From positions 1 through 21,727 of the forward strand of contig CBFGSA010000039.1 of the NCBI GenBank assembly GCA_965651365.1: DNA of 21,727 nucleotides, read 5' to 3'. This stretch comes from DASSBG01 sp965651365. GTDB lineage: Bacteria > Pseudomonadota > Gammaproteobacteria > Xanthomonadales > Rhodanobacteraceae. Below, piece after piece: positions 7,987 through 15,917 of the stretch; positions within the stretch are counted from its first letter, which is position 1, and each line of letters opens with the position of its first letter. The notes beneath the pieces were generated by a model. The model did no database searches, had not been told where the DNA came from, and saw only the letters and a list, made by a program, of their open reading frames with translations. The position numbers were made by a program, and so were the translations under genes.

Positions 7987-10062
7987 TCAGGGCAGAAGTT
8001 CGAAGCCGTCGGCGAACAGGGCATCGCTGCGTGGCGCAAGCAAGTCGACCGCGTAGCTCGCTGGCAATCCGTTCTGGCTGTTGGCGACATGCAGCTCGAC
8101 ACTGGCCGGCCCCGGCGGGGTGGTGGCCACGAAACTGAAGGCATACAGATTCCCCCAGTCCAACGTGTTGCCGATCGGCGCCTGCCAGGCCACCTGGCTA
8201 CCGGACGTCGCTTGTGTCCAGGCATTGCCCGCATCGCGGTCGGCATCGGCAAAATCGGTGTCCGCCGCAGCGACATCCGCGGGCAAAGGAACCGCAAACC
8301 CGTCGAAACCGGCATTGGACAAGACCTTCAGGTTGGGCTCGCTGGCATGCGTCGGATCGATCACGGCGCGGGCGAAATCGAGATTCATCACCGCATAGCG
8401 ATAACGCCAGCGGCCGTCGGGCAAGGGTTCCACCCGAAGCGCCACCCGCACGTGACCTTCGTCCGTGTCAAGCTCTTCACTGGCCGCGTTGCTGACCGAC
8501 GCCGCGGGGTCAACCCAGGCATTGATTGCCGGTCCAGGCTGCAAGGGCTGGGCCGGAAAACTCCAATCGGCCAGGCCGTCGCCACCAGCGGTCCTGCCCG
8601 GTGACACTTCCCGGTACCCCATGGTGTCGTGGATGTCTTCGTCATCACGCACCAGATACCAATACTCGAAAAAATAGCGTGCACCGGGATTCAGCACCGG
8701 CAGCAGGTCGGCTTCGCTGGCCACCAGGCGCAGGTCGAAGTCATTGGCGGCACCCGGCACCGGATGGTCGTTGGCATCATGATCCCAGTGCCCGTCACAA
8801 TCGCGATCATAGACCGAACCGCAACGCCCCCAGATACCTTGGGCGGGAATCATTTCGCTGCGCGGGGCGAGCTGCAGGCTGTCATCGTTGTTGCTGACCG
8901 AGTACGTGTCCCGGCACTGCGGAAAGATCACGTGGTAATTGGTGGTGGTGCAACTGCAGCCGTGGTTGGCGGCCCAGAAGGCATGCTTGACGCCGGAGCG
9001 GCCGATCTGCGTGATGCCGCCATCGGCATCGATGCGGTACAGGTTCCACACGAGGAAGGGATGCTGGTCGTTGTCGTAGGGCGGCTGCGGCTCGCCGTCC
9101 TGGTTGACCTGATTGGCGTTGAACTTGCGATACCAGGGTACGGCGGTGTCGCCGACGTTAATCAGGCTTGAATCCGGCGCAATGACGACCAGGCCGTCAC
9201 TGCCCGTGACGGGACAATCGGCTCCCAATTCCGGCTGCCCCCCGTTGGCGAGATGGCAGCGCATCATCTGAATCCGGTCAGTGCCCTTCTGGTACAGCGC
9301 GATATTGGTCACCTGCCCCGGTGCCGCCTCGGTTGGCCAGGGTGCGCTGCACTCTTCGGCCGTGGCCGAGTGCAGGCTCTCGCGCCGTGCCACCACGGTC
9401 TCCAGGTCCAAACTGCCGAGCGTGCGGCCGGCCCATTCCGGGCGGCCCATGCGGCGTGCCAGTTGCGGTGCCAAGCGCACGTTCATGTCGCGCAGAAACA
9501 GGCGATTGCGCGCACTCGCCATGGAATAATGGGCATGATCGACCAGGAAGGCCACCCGCCCCTGACTGTCAATCACCTGCAACATGAAAGGCTCGTCGGC
9601 GCCGCCGGCATAGGGCTTGAACACCAAGCCGCGCAGGTCGGCCTGGCCTTTGGTCCAGCGCAGGATGAAACCGCCGCTGGAGTCGAGACGACCATCCATG
9701 AGCGAATCCGGCCGGGCTCCGTGTGCCCGGAAGTCCAGCGCACCCGTGTTGCGCGAAGCAAAGCGCAAACGCCGGTAGGCGTGACCGGCGGCGGGCCGTG
9801 CATCCGCCGTGGCAGCCGTAACGGAATCGAGCGCCAGCCCCATGGCCGCCAACACATCGGTATTGAAACGCCAATCGGCGTGACCGCCCCACGCCTGCCA
9901 CAGCGCCGCCTTGACCAACGGCTTGCCACCCTCGCGGGGATCGGCAAAGACCTGCAGCGTCAGCAGCAACAGTGCCAAGCCCAAGCCAATGGCGGCACCA
10001 GAACTGCGCATGCCATGCCGCCATCTTGCTTGAAGGTGGTGCTGAGATTTCATGAAGTTCAT
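7987..10062 (-). CDS. Large secreted protein of unknown function with C-terminal FADGFE tail
   Basis: About 691 residues, function not recognised. A Sec signal peptide is clear: basic N-region, hydrophobic stretch at about 22-39, and likely cleavage after V-F-A before D-P-R-E at about 40. The middle has a tryptophan- and cysteine-bearing segment at about 330-425: V-W-N-L-Y-R-I-D, then G-V-K-H-A-F-W, H-G-C-S-C, Q-C-R-D-T-Y-S, N-N-D-D-S, and L-A-P-R-S-E. A Ca-binding-like run D-R-D-C-D-G-H-W-D-H-D follows at about 416-428. I recall similar K-H-x-F ... C-x-C ... D-x-Y-S ... P-R-S-E patterns in secreted proteins of planctomycetes and myxobacteria, but cannot name a family. The last residues are L-F-A-D-G-F-E-L-L-P. 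The start is uncertain: 10062, 10053 and 10011 all keep the signal peptide and none has a good ribosome site. Confidence 0.7.
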   Translation of the reverse strand: MNFMKSQHHLQARWRHGMRSSGAAIGLGLALLLLTLQVFADPREGGKPLVKAALWQAWGGHADWRFNTDVLAAMGLALDSVTAATADARPAAGHAYRRLRFASRNTGALDFRAHGARPDSLMDGRLDSSGGFILRWTKGQADLRGLVFKPYAGGADEPFMLQVIDSQGRVAFLVDHAHYSMASARNRLFLRDMNVRLAPQLARRMGRPEWAGRTLGSLDLETVVARRESLHSATAEECSAPWPTEAAPGQVTNIALYQKGTDRIQMMRCHLANGGQPELGADCPVTGSDGLVVIAPDSSLINVGDTAVPWYRKFNANQVNQDGEPQPPYDNDQHPFLVWNLYRIDADGGITQIGRSGVKHAFWAANHGCSCTTTNYHVIFPQCRDTYSVSNNDDSLQLAPRSEMIPAQGIWGRCGSVYDRDCDGHWDHDANDHPVPGAANDFDLRLVASEADLLPVLNPGARYFFEYWYLVRDDEDIHDTMGYREVSPGRTAGGDGLADWSFPAQPLQPGPAINAWVDPAASVSNAASEELDTDEGHVRVALRVEPLPDGRWRYRYAVMNLDFARAVIDPTHASEPNLKVLSNAGFDGFAVPLPADVAAADTDFADADRDAGNAWTQATSGSQVAWQAPIGNTLDWGNLYAFSFVATTPPGPASVELHVANSQNGLPASYAVDLLAPRSDALFADGFELLP

Positions 10063-10184
10063 GGGCCAATTCACACGCGTCGTACCCCAGTGTAGAACAC
10101 CCACTGCCGATGCGCCCGTGGTGGGCCTCCGGCCGGTGGTAGCATGCACGACGTTTGCCTCAACACGATCCCGAGGAAGTTACC

Positions 10185-10610
10185 GTGCGTCACCCGCTGC
10201 ATCCAATGCTGGTGCATTTCCCGCTGGCCTGCTGGTCAATCGCAACGGTGGTGGATCTTGCCGCTACGCACTACAGCGAAGGCGCCTGGCGTCTGGCGGC
10301 AACGCTGCTTGTCATTGGCGTTGTGATGGCCCTGCCGACCATCGTCACCGGCATCATCGAACTGATCCAGGTACCCGATGAGCCCAAAGTCATGCGCGAC
10401 GCCTACCTGCACATGGGCGTGATGATGCTGGCCTTTGCGCTGTACGTCGCCAGCCTGCTGATGCGCGTTGAGGCCGGGCACTTCATTGCCCCCGGCAAGG
10501 CAGCGATCATCGTGAGCGTCTGCGGTCTGGCCACGCTCTTGATTGGCGCCTGGCTGGGTGGCAGCCTGGTGTATGGGTACGGGGTCGGCAGACGGCACCC
10601 CGACGATTGA
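10185..10610 (+). CDS. DUF2231-type small integral membrane protein
   Basis: A 141-residue membrane protein beginning R-H-P-L-H-P-M-L-V-H-F-P-L-A, the signature opening of the DUF2231 family, whose function is unknown; the paired histidines suggest metal or haem contact. Four hydrophobic segments are visible, at about 10-28, 35-58, 75-95 and 105-130, and a short hydrophilic tail follows. The start is GTG at 10185, with GAGG at 10173-10176 upstream at 8 bases. The only earlier in-frame start is a TTG at 10155 without such a site. It is divergent from the secreted-protein gene and lies 148 bases before the symporter ATG, so it may share transcription with the symporter or be monocistronic. Confidence 0.78.
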   Translation: MRHPLHPMLVHFPLACWSIATVVDLAATHYSEGAWRLAATLLVIGVVMALPTIVTGIIELIQVPDEPKVMRDAYLHMGVMMLAFALYVASLLMRVEAGHFIAPGKAAIIVSVCGLATLLIGAWLGGSLVYGYGVGRRHPDD

Positions 10611-10758
10611 GGGTTGCACGTTTTCCCGCAGGCGGCCAAATGCGTGATAAGTTGTTGCTGTGCGCCCGGCTGAACGGGCGACTTTCGGAAACGTCTTGAG
10701 CCCGTTTCCCTCTGATTCTCCGAAGCCAGAATCCCGCTTCGCCCAATCGAGACATCGC
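10611..10758 (+). promoter_or_regulatory. Structured leader before the AGCS symporter
   Basis: This 148-base region can form several hairpins. CGGGC at 10675-10679 can pair either with GCCCG at 10664-10668 (hairpin A) or, extended to ACGGGC at 10674-10679, with GCCCGT at 10700-10705 (hairpin B, which also has an inner GAC/GTC and TTT/AAA stem). A and B exclude each other. A third hairpin pairs GATTCT at 10714-10719 with AGAATC at 10728-10733. The next strong hairpin, with a T run, lies just inside the coding region. The layout resembles a switch, but I recognise no known riboswitch core; I looked specifically for glycine aptamer motifs and found none. The promoter is unclear; TTGCAC at 10614 has no good -10 partner. 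Confidence 0.4.
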
Positions 10759-12384
10759 ATGACTCATCCGCCCGTTCTGGCCCCGCCTGCAAACGCACTC
10801 ACCCAATCCAGCGCACACAAGCTTCTCGCAAGGCTCAGCCGCCTCGTTGCTGTCGCAACGGGGCTTTTTTGTGTTCCGGCATTGGCCAGCGCACAGGCAA
10901 TCTCCAGTCCTGACGATAAAATCAACGCCCTGTTTGCACCGGTTGCCGAGGCGATATCGTTTGTGGTGTTCTACCCAATTCCGGTCGGTAATGGCGACAC
11001 GATGCCAGCCATGGTCTTGTGGCTGATCGTGGCGGCATCGTTTTTCACGCTGTATTTCCGCTTCATCAACGTGCGCGGTTTCGTCCAGGGGCTGCGCCTG
11101 GTCCGTGGTGACTACTCGAACAAGAACGATGCCGGTGAGGTATCCCACTTCCAGGCTCTGGCCACGGCCTTGTCGGGTACCGTCGGCCTGGGCAACATCG
11201 CCGGCGTGGCCATAGCCATCAGTATCGGTGGTCCCGGCGCCACGTTCTGGATGATCGTGGCGGGACTGCTCGGCATGAGCACCAAGTTCGTCGAATGCAC
11301 ACTGGGCGTCAAGTACCGCCGCCACAATGCCGACGGCAGCGTCTCCGGCGGTCCGATGCACTATCTGACCCGCGGCATTACCGAGCATTACCCGCATCTG
11401 CAGCCACTGGGGCGCGTACTGGCGGTTGTGTTCGCGGTGTGCTGCATCGGCGGCTCGCTGGGCGGTGGCAACATGTTTCAAGTCAACCAGAGCTTTCAGC
11501 AGGTGGTGACCGTAACCGGTGGCAGTGCCAGCATCCTGGCCGACAAGGGCTGGCTGTTCGGACTCATCACGGCCGTGCTCGTCGCGCTGGTGATTCTGGG
11601 CGGCATCAAGTCCATCGCCCGCGTCACCGCAAGACTGGTGCCATTCATGGCCATCCTGTACGTGCTGTGCAGCCTGTGGATCATCCTGGCCGACCTCGGC
11701 TTTGCCGGCCAGGCATTCGGCTCGATCATTGCCGGAGCCTTCACGCCGGAAGCCGGCTATGGCGGCATTGTCGGCGTGCTGATTCAGGGTTTTCGGCGCG
11801 CTGCGTTTTCCAACGAGGCCGGAGTCGGCTCGGCACCGATCGCGCATTCTGCCGTTCGTACCACCGAGCCCGTCACCGAAGGCCTGGTGGCGCTGTGGGA
11901 ACCGTTCATCGACACCGTGGTGATCTGTACCATGACTGCATTGGTGATCGTGATCACCGGCATGTACCAGCAGGAGGGCGTCGGCGATGGCGTGGCACTG
12001 ACCTCAATGGCTTATGCCTCGGTTCTACCGTGGTTCCCGTACCTGCTGACAGCGGCCGTATTCCTTTTCGCCTTCTCCACCATGCTGGCCTGGTCCTACT
12101 ACGGCGAGAAGTCTGCCTGCTACCTGTTCGGCGAATCGAAGCGCGTGGCGATCGGCTACAAGCTGGTGTTCTGTGCCTTCATCGTTGTGGGCGCGGCCAG
12201 CAACCTGTCGGCCGTCGTGGACTTCTCCGACGCCATGATCTTCGTGATGGCCCTGCCCAACGTGATCGGCCTTTACCTGCTGGCGCCGGTAGTCAAGCGC
12301 GAACTGGCCAGCTATCTTGCCCGCGTGCGCAGCGGCGCAATCCGCAATTACCGCAAGGAGCCCCTGCCCGCTGCCACGGATTGA
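10759..12384 (+). CDS. AGCS-family sodium:alanine (amino acid) symporter
   Basis: A 541-residue inner-membrane symporter of the alanine/glycine:cation symporter (AGCS) family, which imports small neutral amino acids with Na+. Family motifs are G-T-V-G-L-G-N-I-A-G-V-A at about 140, F-W-M-I-V-A-G-L-L-G-M-S-T-K-F-V-E-C-T-L near 160-180, G-G-P-M-H-Y, and R-R-A-A-F-S-N-E-A-G-V-G-S-A-P at about 344-358. About ten or more membrane segments follow. The N-terminus has a signal-peptide-like segment ending A-L-A-S-A-Q at about residue 46, which some AGCS members carry. ATG at 10759 has only a weak GAGA upstream, and the frame stays open to a GTG at 10660, so the start is not secure. A terminator-like hairpin lies at codons 28-38. 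The stop is 6 bases from the convergent dapE stop. Confidence 0.9.
   Translation: MTHPPVLAPPANALTQSSAHKLLARLSRLVAVATGLFCVPALASAQAISSPDDKINALFAPVAEAISFVVFYPIPVGNGDTMPAMVLWLIVAASFFTLYFRFINVRGFVQGLRLVRGDYSNKNDAGEVSHFQALATALSGTVGLGNIAGVAIAISIGGPGATFWMIVAGLLGMSTKFVECTLGVKYRRHNADGSVSGGPMHYLTRGITEHYPHLQPLGRVLAVVFAVCCIGGSLGGGNMFQVNQSFQQVVTVTGGSASILADKGWLFGLITAVLVALVILGGIKSIARVTARLVPFMAILYVLCSLWIILADLGFAGQAFGSIIAGAFTPEAGYGGIVGVLIQGFRRAAFSNEAGVGSAPIAHSAVRTTEPVTEGLVALWEPFIDTVVICTMTALVIVITGMYQQEGVGDGVALTSMAYASVLPWFPYLLTAAVFLFAFSTMLAWSYYGEKSACYLFGESKRVAIGYKLVFCAFIVVGAASNLSAVVDFSDAMIFVMALPNVIGLYLLAPVVKRELASYLARVRSGAIRNYRKEPLPAATD
10841..10870 (+). terminator. Intrinsic-terminator-like hairpin with T6 inside the symporter 5' end
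   Basis: GCCTCGTTGC at 10841-10850 pairs with GCAACGGGGC at 10855-10864 over ten base pairs (one G-T wobble) and a 4-base TGTC loop. TTTTTT at 10865-10870 follows directly. This is the best intrinsic terminator shape in the window, yet it lies in frame within the signal-like N-terminal segment of the symporter as called. It may be an attenuator kept open by translating ribosomes, a leader terminator if the real start is downstream, or coincidence. Confidence 0.55.
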
Positions 12385-12390
12385 GCGTAA

Positions 12391-13524
12391 TCAGCCGAGC
12401 ATTTGACCCAGTACAAAGCGGTACAGTTCGGGGAGTTGTTCCAGGTCCGCAAGTGCCACGCATTCATCAATCTTGTGGATGCTGGCGTTGACGGGGCCAA
12501 GCTCGATCACTTCGGCACCCAGCGGAGCGATGAAGCGGCCATCGGAAGTCCCGCCGCCGGTGCTTTGCTCCGGCTCGATGGTGCAATGCTCCTGGCAGGC
12601 GGCGAGAACGGCCTGGCGCAACTTGCCGTCGGCGGGTGACAGGAAGGGCTGGCCGGAATCGTGCCAGTCGATGTGCCAGTCGAGCTGGTGACGGTCGAGA
12701 ATTTCCGCGGTTCGCTGTTTCAGGCCGGCATCGCTGCTCTCGGTCGAGTAGCGGAAGTTGAACTGGGCGCTCAGCGTGCCGGGAATGACGTTGCTGGCGC
12801 CGGTGCCGGCGTTGATGTTGGCGAATTGCAGCGAAGTGGGCGGGAAGGCGTCGTTGCCCGCGTCCCATTCAGTTTGTGTCAGCTCGGTGAGCGCCGCGGC
12901 GAATTCGTGGATCGGGTTGCGCGCCTGGTGCGGATAGGCCACGTGACCCTGCACGCCGCGCACGGTGAGTTGCGCCGTCAGCGACCCGCGTCGCCCGATG
13001 CGGATGAGGTCGCCGAGATGTTCGGTGGCCGACGGCTCGCCCACCAGACACCAGTCGATGCGTTCGTCACGCTCGGCGAATTCGCGCGCAACGCGGCGCA
13101 CGCCGTCGATGGCATTGCCCTCCTCGTCGCTGGTCAGCAGCAGCGCGACGCGTCCGGTGTGTTCCGGGTGCTCGGCGACGAAGCGCTCCAGCGCGATGAC
13201 CATGGCGGCGACGCTGCCCTTCATGTCGGCGGCGCCGCGGCCGTACAGCATGCCATCGCGCACTTCGGGCTCGAACGGGGGCGAAGCCCACTCGTCTTCC
13301 GGGCCGGTGGGTACGACATCGGTATGGCCGAGAAACACCAGCGTCGGCGTATCGGCTGGACCATGGCTGGCCCACAGGTTGTCGACCTCGCCAAAACGCA
13401 GATTCTCGATCATGAAACCCGCGTCCTGCAGACGACGCCCGATCAGGGCCTGGCAACCGTCGTCATCGGGCGTCACCGAGCGGCGCCGGATCAGCTCGCA
13501 GCTCAAGTCGAACACGCCGCTCAC
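12391..13524 (-). CDS. dapE: Succinyl-diaminopimelate desuccinylase
   Basis: A 377-residue M20-family zinc enzyme that hydrolyses N-succinyl-LL-2,6-diaminopimelate to LL-diaminopimelate and succinate, in the pathway to meso-DAP for peptidoglycan and lysine. All metal and catalytic residues are in place: H67 and D69 (G-H-T-D-V-V-P), D100 (G-R-G-A-A-D-M-K-G), catalytic E134 and ligand E135 (T-S-D-E-E-G), E163 (V-G-E-P), and H350 (S-I-H-K). The length equals that of the E. coli enzyme within a few residues. The start is GTG at 13524, sharing GTGA with the stop of the upstream VIT gene, so translation is probably coupled. It is the last gene of the minus-strand cluster and converges on the symporter with no room for a separate terminator. 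Confidence 0.95.
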   Translation of the reverse strand: MSGVFDLSCELIRRRSVTPDDDGCQALIGRRLQDAGFMIENLRFGEVDNLWASHGPADTPTLVFLGHTDVVPTGPEDEWASPPFEPEVRDGMLYGRGAADMKGSVAAMVIALERFVAEHPEHTGRVALLLTSDEEGNAIDGVRRVAREFAERDERIDWCLVGEPSATEHLGDLIRIGRRGSLTAQLTVRGVQGHVAYPHQARNPIHEFAAALTELTQTEWDAGNDAFPPTSLQFANINAGTGASNVIPGTLSAQFNFRYSTESSDAGLKQRTAEILDRHQLDWHIDWHDSGQPFLSPADGKLRQAVLAACQEHCTIEPEQSTGGGTSDGRFIAPLGAEVIELGPVNASIHKIDECVALADLEQLPELYRFVLGQMLG

Positions 13525-14585
13525 GCCGCCACCTGCGCACCGATCAGATAGCCGACCAGCCAGGTGACCCCGGCCGCCGCGAAGGTGATCATGAACTGGC
13601 GTGCGACCGAAAAGGCGATGCCGCGGCCGGTGAACAGCGCGCTGCCCATCGCAATCAGGGTCAGGCCCAAAAAGGTGGCACAGATGCTGCCGATGACGGC
13701 TTCGGTGCCATGCAGCCAGAAGTAGGGTGCCACCGGAAACAGTGCGCCGAAGGCGAACAGCACGAACGAGGAAATGGACGCGCCCCAGGCCGATCCGCCC
13801 AGCTCATCCGGGTCCACGCCCAGGTCTTCCAGCACCAGCGTATCCAGGATGGCTCGCGGCGTTTCGCTCAAGCGCGCCGCCATGGCCTCGGCTTCCGATT
13901 CATCCAGGCCCTTTTCGAGATAGACACCGCGGATGCGCTGACGCACGTCTTCCGGCGCCACCGCCAGGCGCTCGGCGCGCTCGGTGATCTGCGCCTGGTA
14001 GAACTCGCGGGAACTGTTGACCGACAGCCATTCGCCCATCGCCATCGAACAGGCGCCGGCCACCAGCCCGGCCAGACCGGCCATCAGCACGGCGGCATCG
14101 CTGGTCGCCGCACCGGCCATGCCCATCACCAGCGAGACATTGGATACCAGGCCGTCATTGGCACCGAGCACGGCAGCGCGCAGGGTATTGCCACCGCGCG
14201 CGCGATGCCGACCGGCGGTCGCGGCCCGGTCGATGCCGCGCGAGAAATGATCACGATGTTCGATGCGGTCAACCGGGGTTGGCGCATGGTCGGCGTGCTC
14301 CATGCGCACCACGGTGGGCATCACGAAACCGATGCCGAACCAGTTTGCCAGCCGCGTCAGCGCACGCACGCGCAGACTGATGCGGGCTTGCGGGACGGCA
14401 GCACCATGCTGCTTCAGGCGCCGAGCCCAGAAGCCGGCATTGGCCTGCTCGATGTCGGCGATGCGCTGGTAGGCGCGCGCCTGCTCCTCGTCGCGGGCAA
14501 TGACGGCCAGACGCGAATACAGCGCCGCATTGTCGCGCTCGATGCGCAGGTTTCTGCGATAGCGGCGGGCCTTGTCTGCGCTCAT
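13521..14585 (-). CDS. VIT-family metal transporter with N-terminal ferritin-like domain
   Basis: A 354-residue protein with an N-terminal helical ferritin-like (rubrerythrin-type) part (about 1-62) carrying acidic residues E16, E33, E34, E46 and H60 that could bind iron. A basic linker (about 70-130, with several histidines) follows, then a CCC1/VIT1 membrane domain. The VIT part shows L-G-A-N-D-G-L-V-S-N-V-S-L-V-M-G-M-A-G-A at about 138-157, M-G-E-W-L-S-V-N-S-S-R-E near 184-195, a cytoplasmic metal-binding helical region rich in E, and three further membrane segments. Relatives include MbfA-type iron exporters, so moving Fe2+ or Mn2+ out of the cytoplasm is the likely role. It is one base downstream of the spx-like gene and overlaps dapE by four, so it is embedded in the dap cluster. 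Confidence 0.85.
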   Translation of the reverse strand: MSADKARRYRRNLRIERDNAALYSRLAVIARDEEQARAYQRIADIEQANAGFWARRLKQHGAAVPQARISLRVRALTRLANWFGIGFVMPTVVRMEHADHAPTPVDRIEHRDHFSRGIDRAATAGRHRARGGNTLRAAVLGANDGLVSNVSLVMGMAGAATSDAAVLMAGLAGLVAGACSMAMGEWLSVNSSREFYQAQITERAERLAVAPEDVRQRIRGVYLEKGLDESEAEAMAARLSETPRAILDTLVLEDLGVDPDELGGSAWGASISSFVLFAFGALFPVAPYFWLHGTEAVIGSICATFLGLTLIAMGSALFTGRGIAFSVARQFMITFAAAGVTWLVGYLIGAQVAA

Positions 14586-14586
14586 G

Positions 14587-14943
14587 TCAGATCCGGAAAT
14601 ACTCGCGCCAGTCTGCTTCGTTGTAGCCGATGAAGACGGTCTTGCCGTCGCTCAGCACAGGTCGCTTCACCAGGGTCGGATGCGCCACTGCCAATTTCAA
14701 CCACCCCGAATCCGAGCTGGTCTGGCGCTGCGCCTCGGACAATTGCCGCCAGGTCGTCGAGCGCCGGTTGATCAGCGTAGCCCAGCCGCCGGCACCAGCG
14801 GCCCAACTCTTCAGTGTCGCTGCCGGCACCGGATCGTCACGGTAGTCGACGAAACGGTGGTCAATGTCGTGCGCATCGAGCCACCTGCGCACCTTGCGGC
14901 AGGTGTCGCAGTTCTTGAGGCCGTAGAGGGTAGTTCGGGTCAT
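14587..14943 (-). CDS. ArsC/Spx-family thioredoxin-fold protein (YffB-like)
   Basis: A 118-residue small protein of the ArsC/Spx superfamily, closest in pattern to YffB: T-L-Y-G-L-K-N-C-D-T-C-R-K-V-R-R-W-L-D at the N-terminus, R-S-T-T-W-R in the middle, and K-R-P-V-L-S-D-G near residue 93. C12 and C15 form a C-x-x-C pair where E. coli YffB, as I recall it, has only the first cysteine, so a redox role is possible. Arsenate reductase activity should not be assumed. ATG at 14943 gives the usual start; an in-frame ATG at 14976 lies directly beside a REP-like palindrome and adds 11 unconserved residues. No ribosome site is obvious. Genes of this type stand beside dapD/dapE in Xanthomonas-like genomes. 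Confidence 0.82.
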   Translation of the reverse strand: MTRTTLYGLKNCDTCRKVRRWLDAHDIDHRFVDYRDDPVPAATLKSWAAGAGGWATLINRRSTTWRQLSEAQRQTSSDSGWLKLAVAHPTLVKRPVLSDGKTVFIGYNEADWREYFRI

Positions 14944-14979
14944 GGCGAATAGGACGCTTGTCGTGGCTCGGTGCATTCA

Positions 14980-15001
14980 TCGCGGGCAGGCCCGCTCCTG
15001 C
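14980..15001 (-). repeat. REP-like palindrome, copy 2
   Basis: On the minus strand this reads GCAGGAGCGGGC, CT, then GCCCGC and a closing GA: a perfect GCGGGC/GCCCGC stem preceded by a GCAG version of the GTAG tetranucleotide that marks REP sequences of the Pseudomonas/Xanthomonadales kind. It has the same orientation as copy 1, 16 bases away, and ends near the spx-like gene. Such units are mobilised by RAYT transposases and often sit at gene ends. Confidence 0.7.
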
Positions 15002-15017
15002 AGAAACATTCAAATTT

Positions 15018-15036
15018 TCGCGGCCATGGGCCACTC

Positions 15037-15040
<4 letters not shown>
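15018..15040 (-). repeat. REP-like palindrome, copy 1, overlapping the dapD stop
   Basis: On the minus strand it begins GTAGGAGTGGCC, then CAT, then GGCCGC and GA: the GTAG head, a 6-bp stem (one G-T wobble) and the usual GCGA end. The TAG stop codon of dapD (15039-15037) is the TAG of this GTAG head, so the repeat forms the end of the gene. It can also fold in the mRNA directly after dapD and protect its 3' end or reduce read-through. Confidence 0.75.
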
Positions 15041-15861
<821 letters not shown>

Positions 15862-15917
15862 GAAGTGTCCTGTGTTCTGCCCGTCTGGAAAGATCCCGCA
15901 GTGTACAAGGTGCACTC

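Noticed and set aside
7548..8604. Plus-strand open frames opposite the Nudix and secreted-protein genes
   Set aside because: They lack ribosome sites and domains. The minus-strand frames carry a full Nudix box and a signal peptide.
10660..10758. N-terminal extension of the symporter from GTG at 10660
   Set aside because: The added 33 residues are Pro/Arg/Ser-rich and unlike any AGCS protein, and no ribosome site precedes the GTG. Better read as leader.
14587..14943. Arsenate reductase (arsC) as a specific function
   Set aside because: The family is shared with Spx and YffB proteins, no arsenic genes are nearby, and the sequence resembles YffB more.
15862..15917. Separate promoter for dapD in the glnD-dapD gap
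   Set aside because: A TACACT on the minus strand could be a -10, but no -35 lies at a suitable distance.
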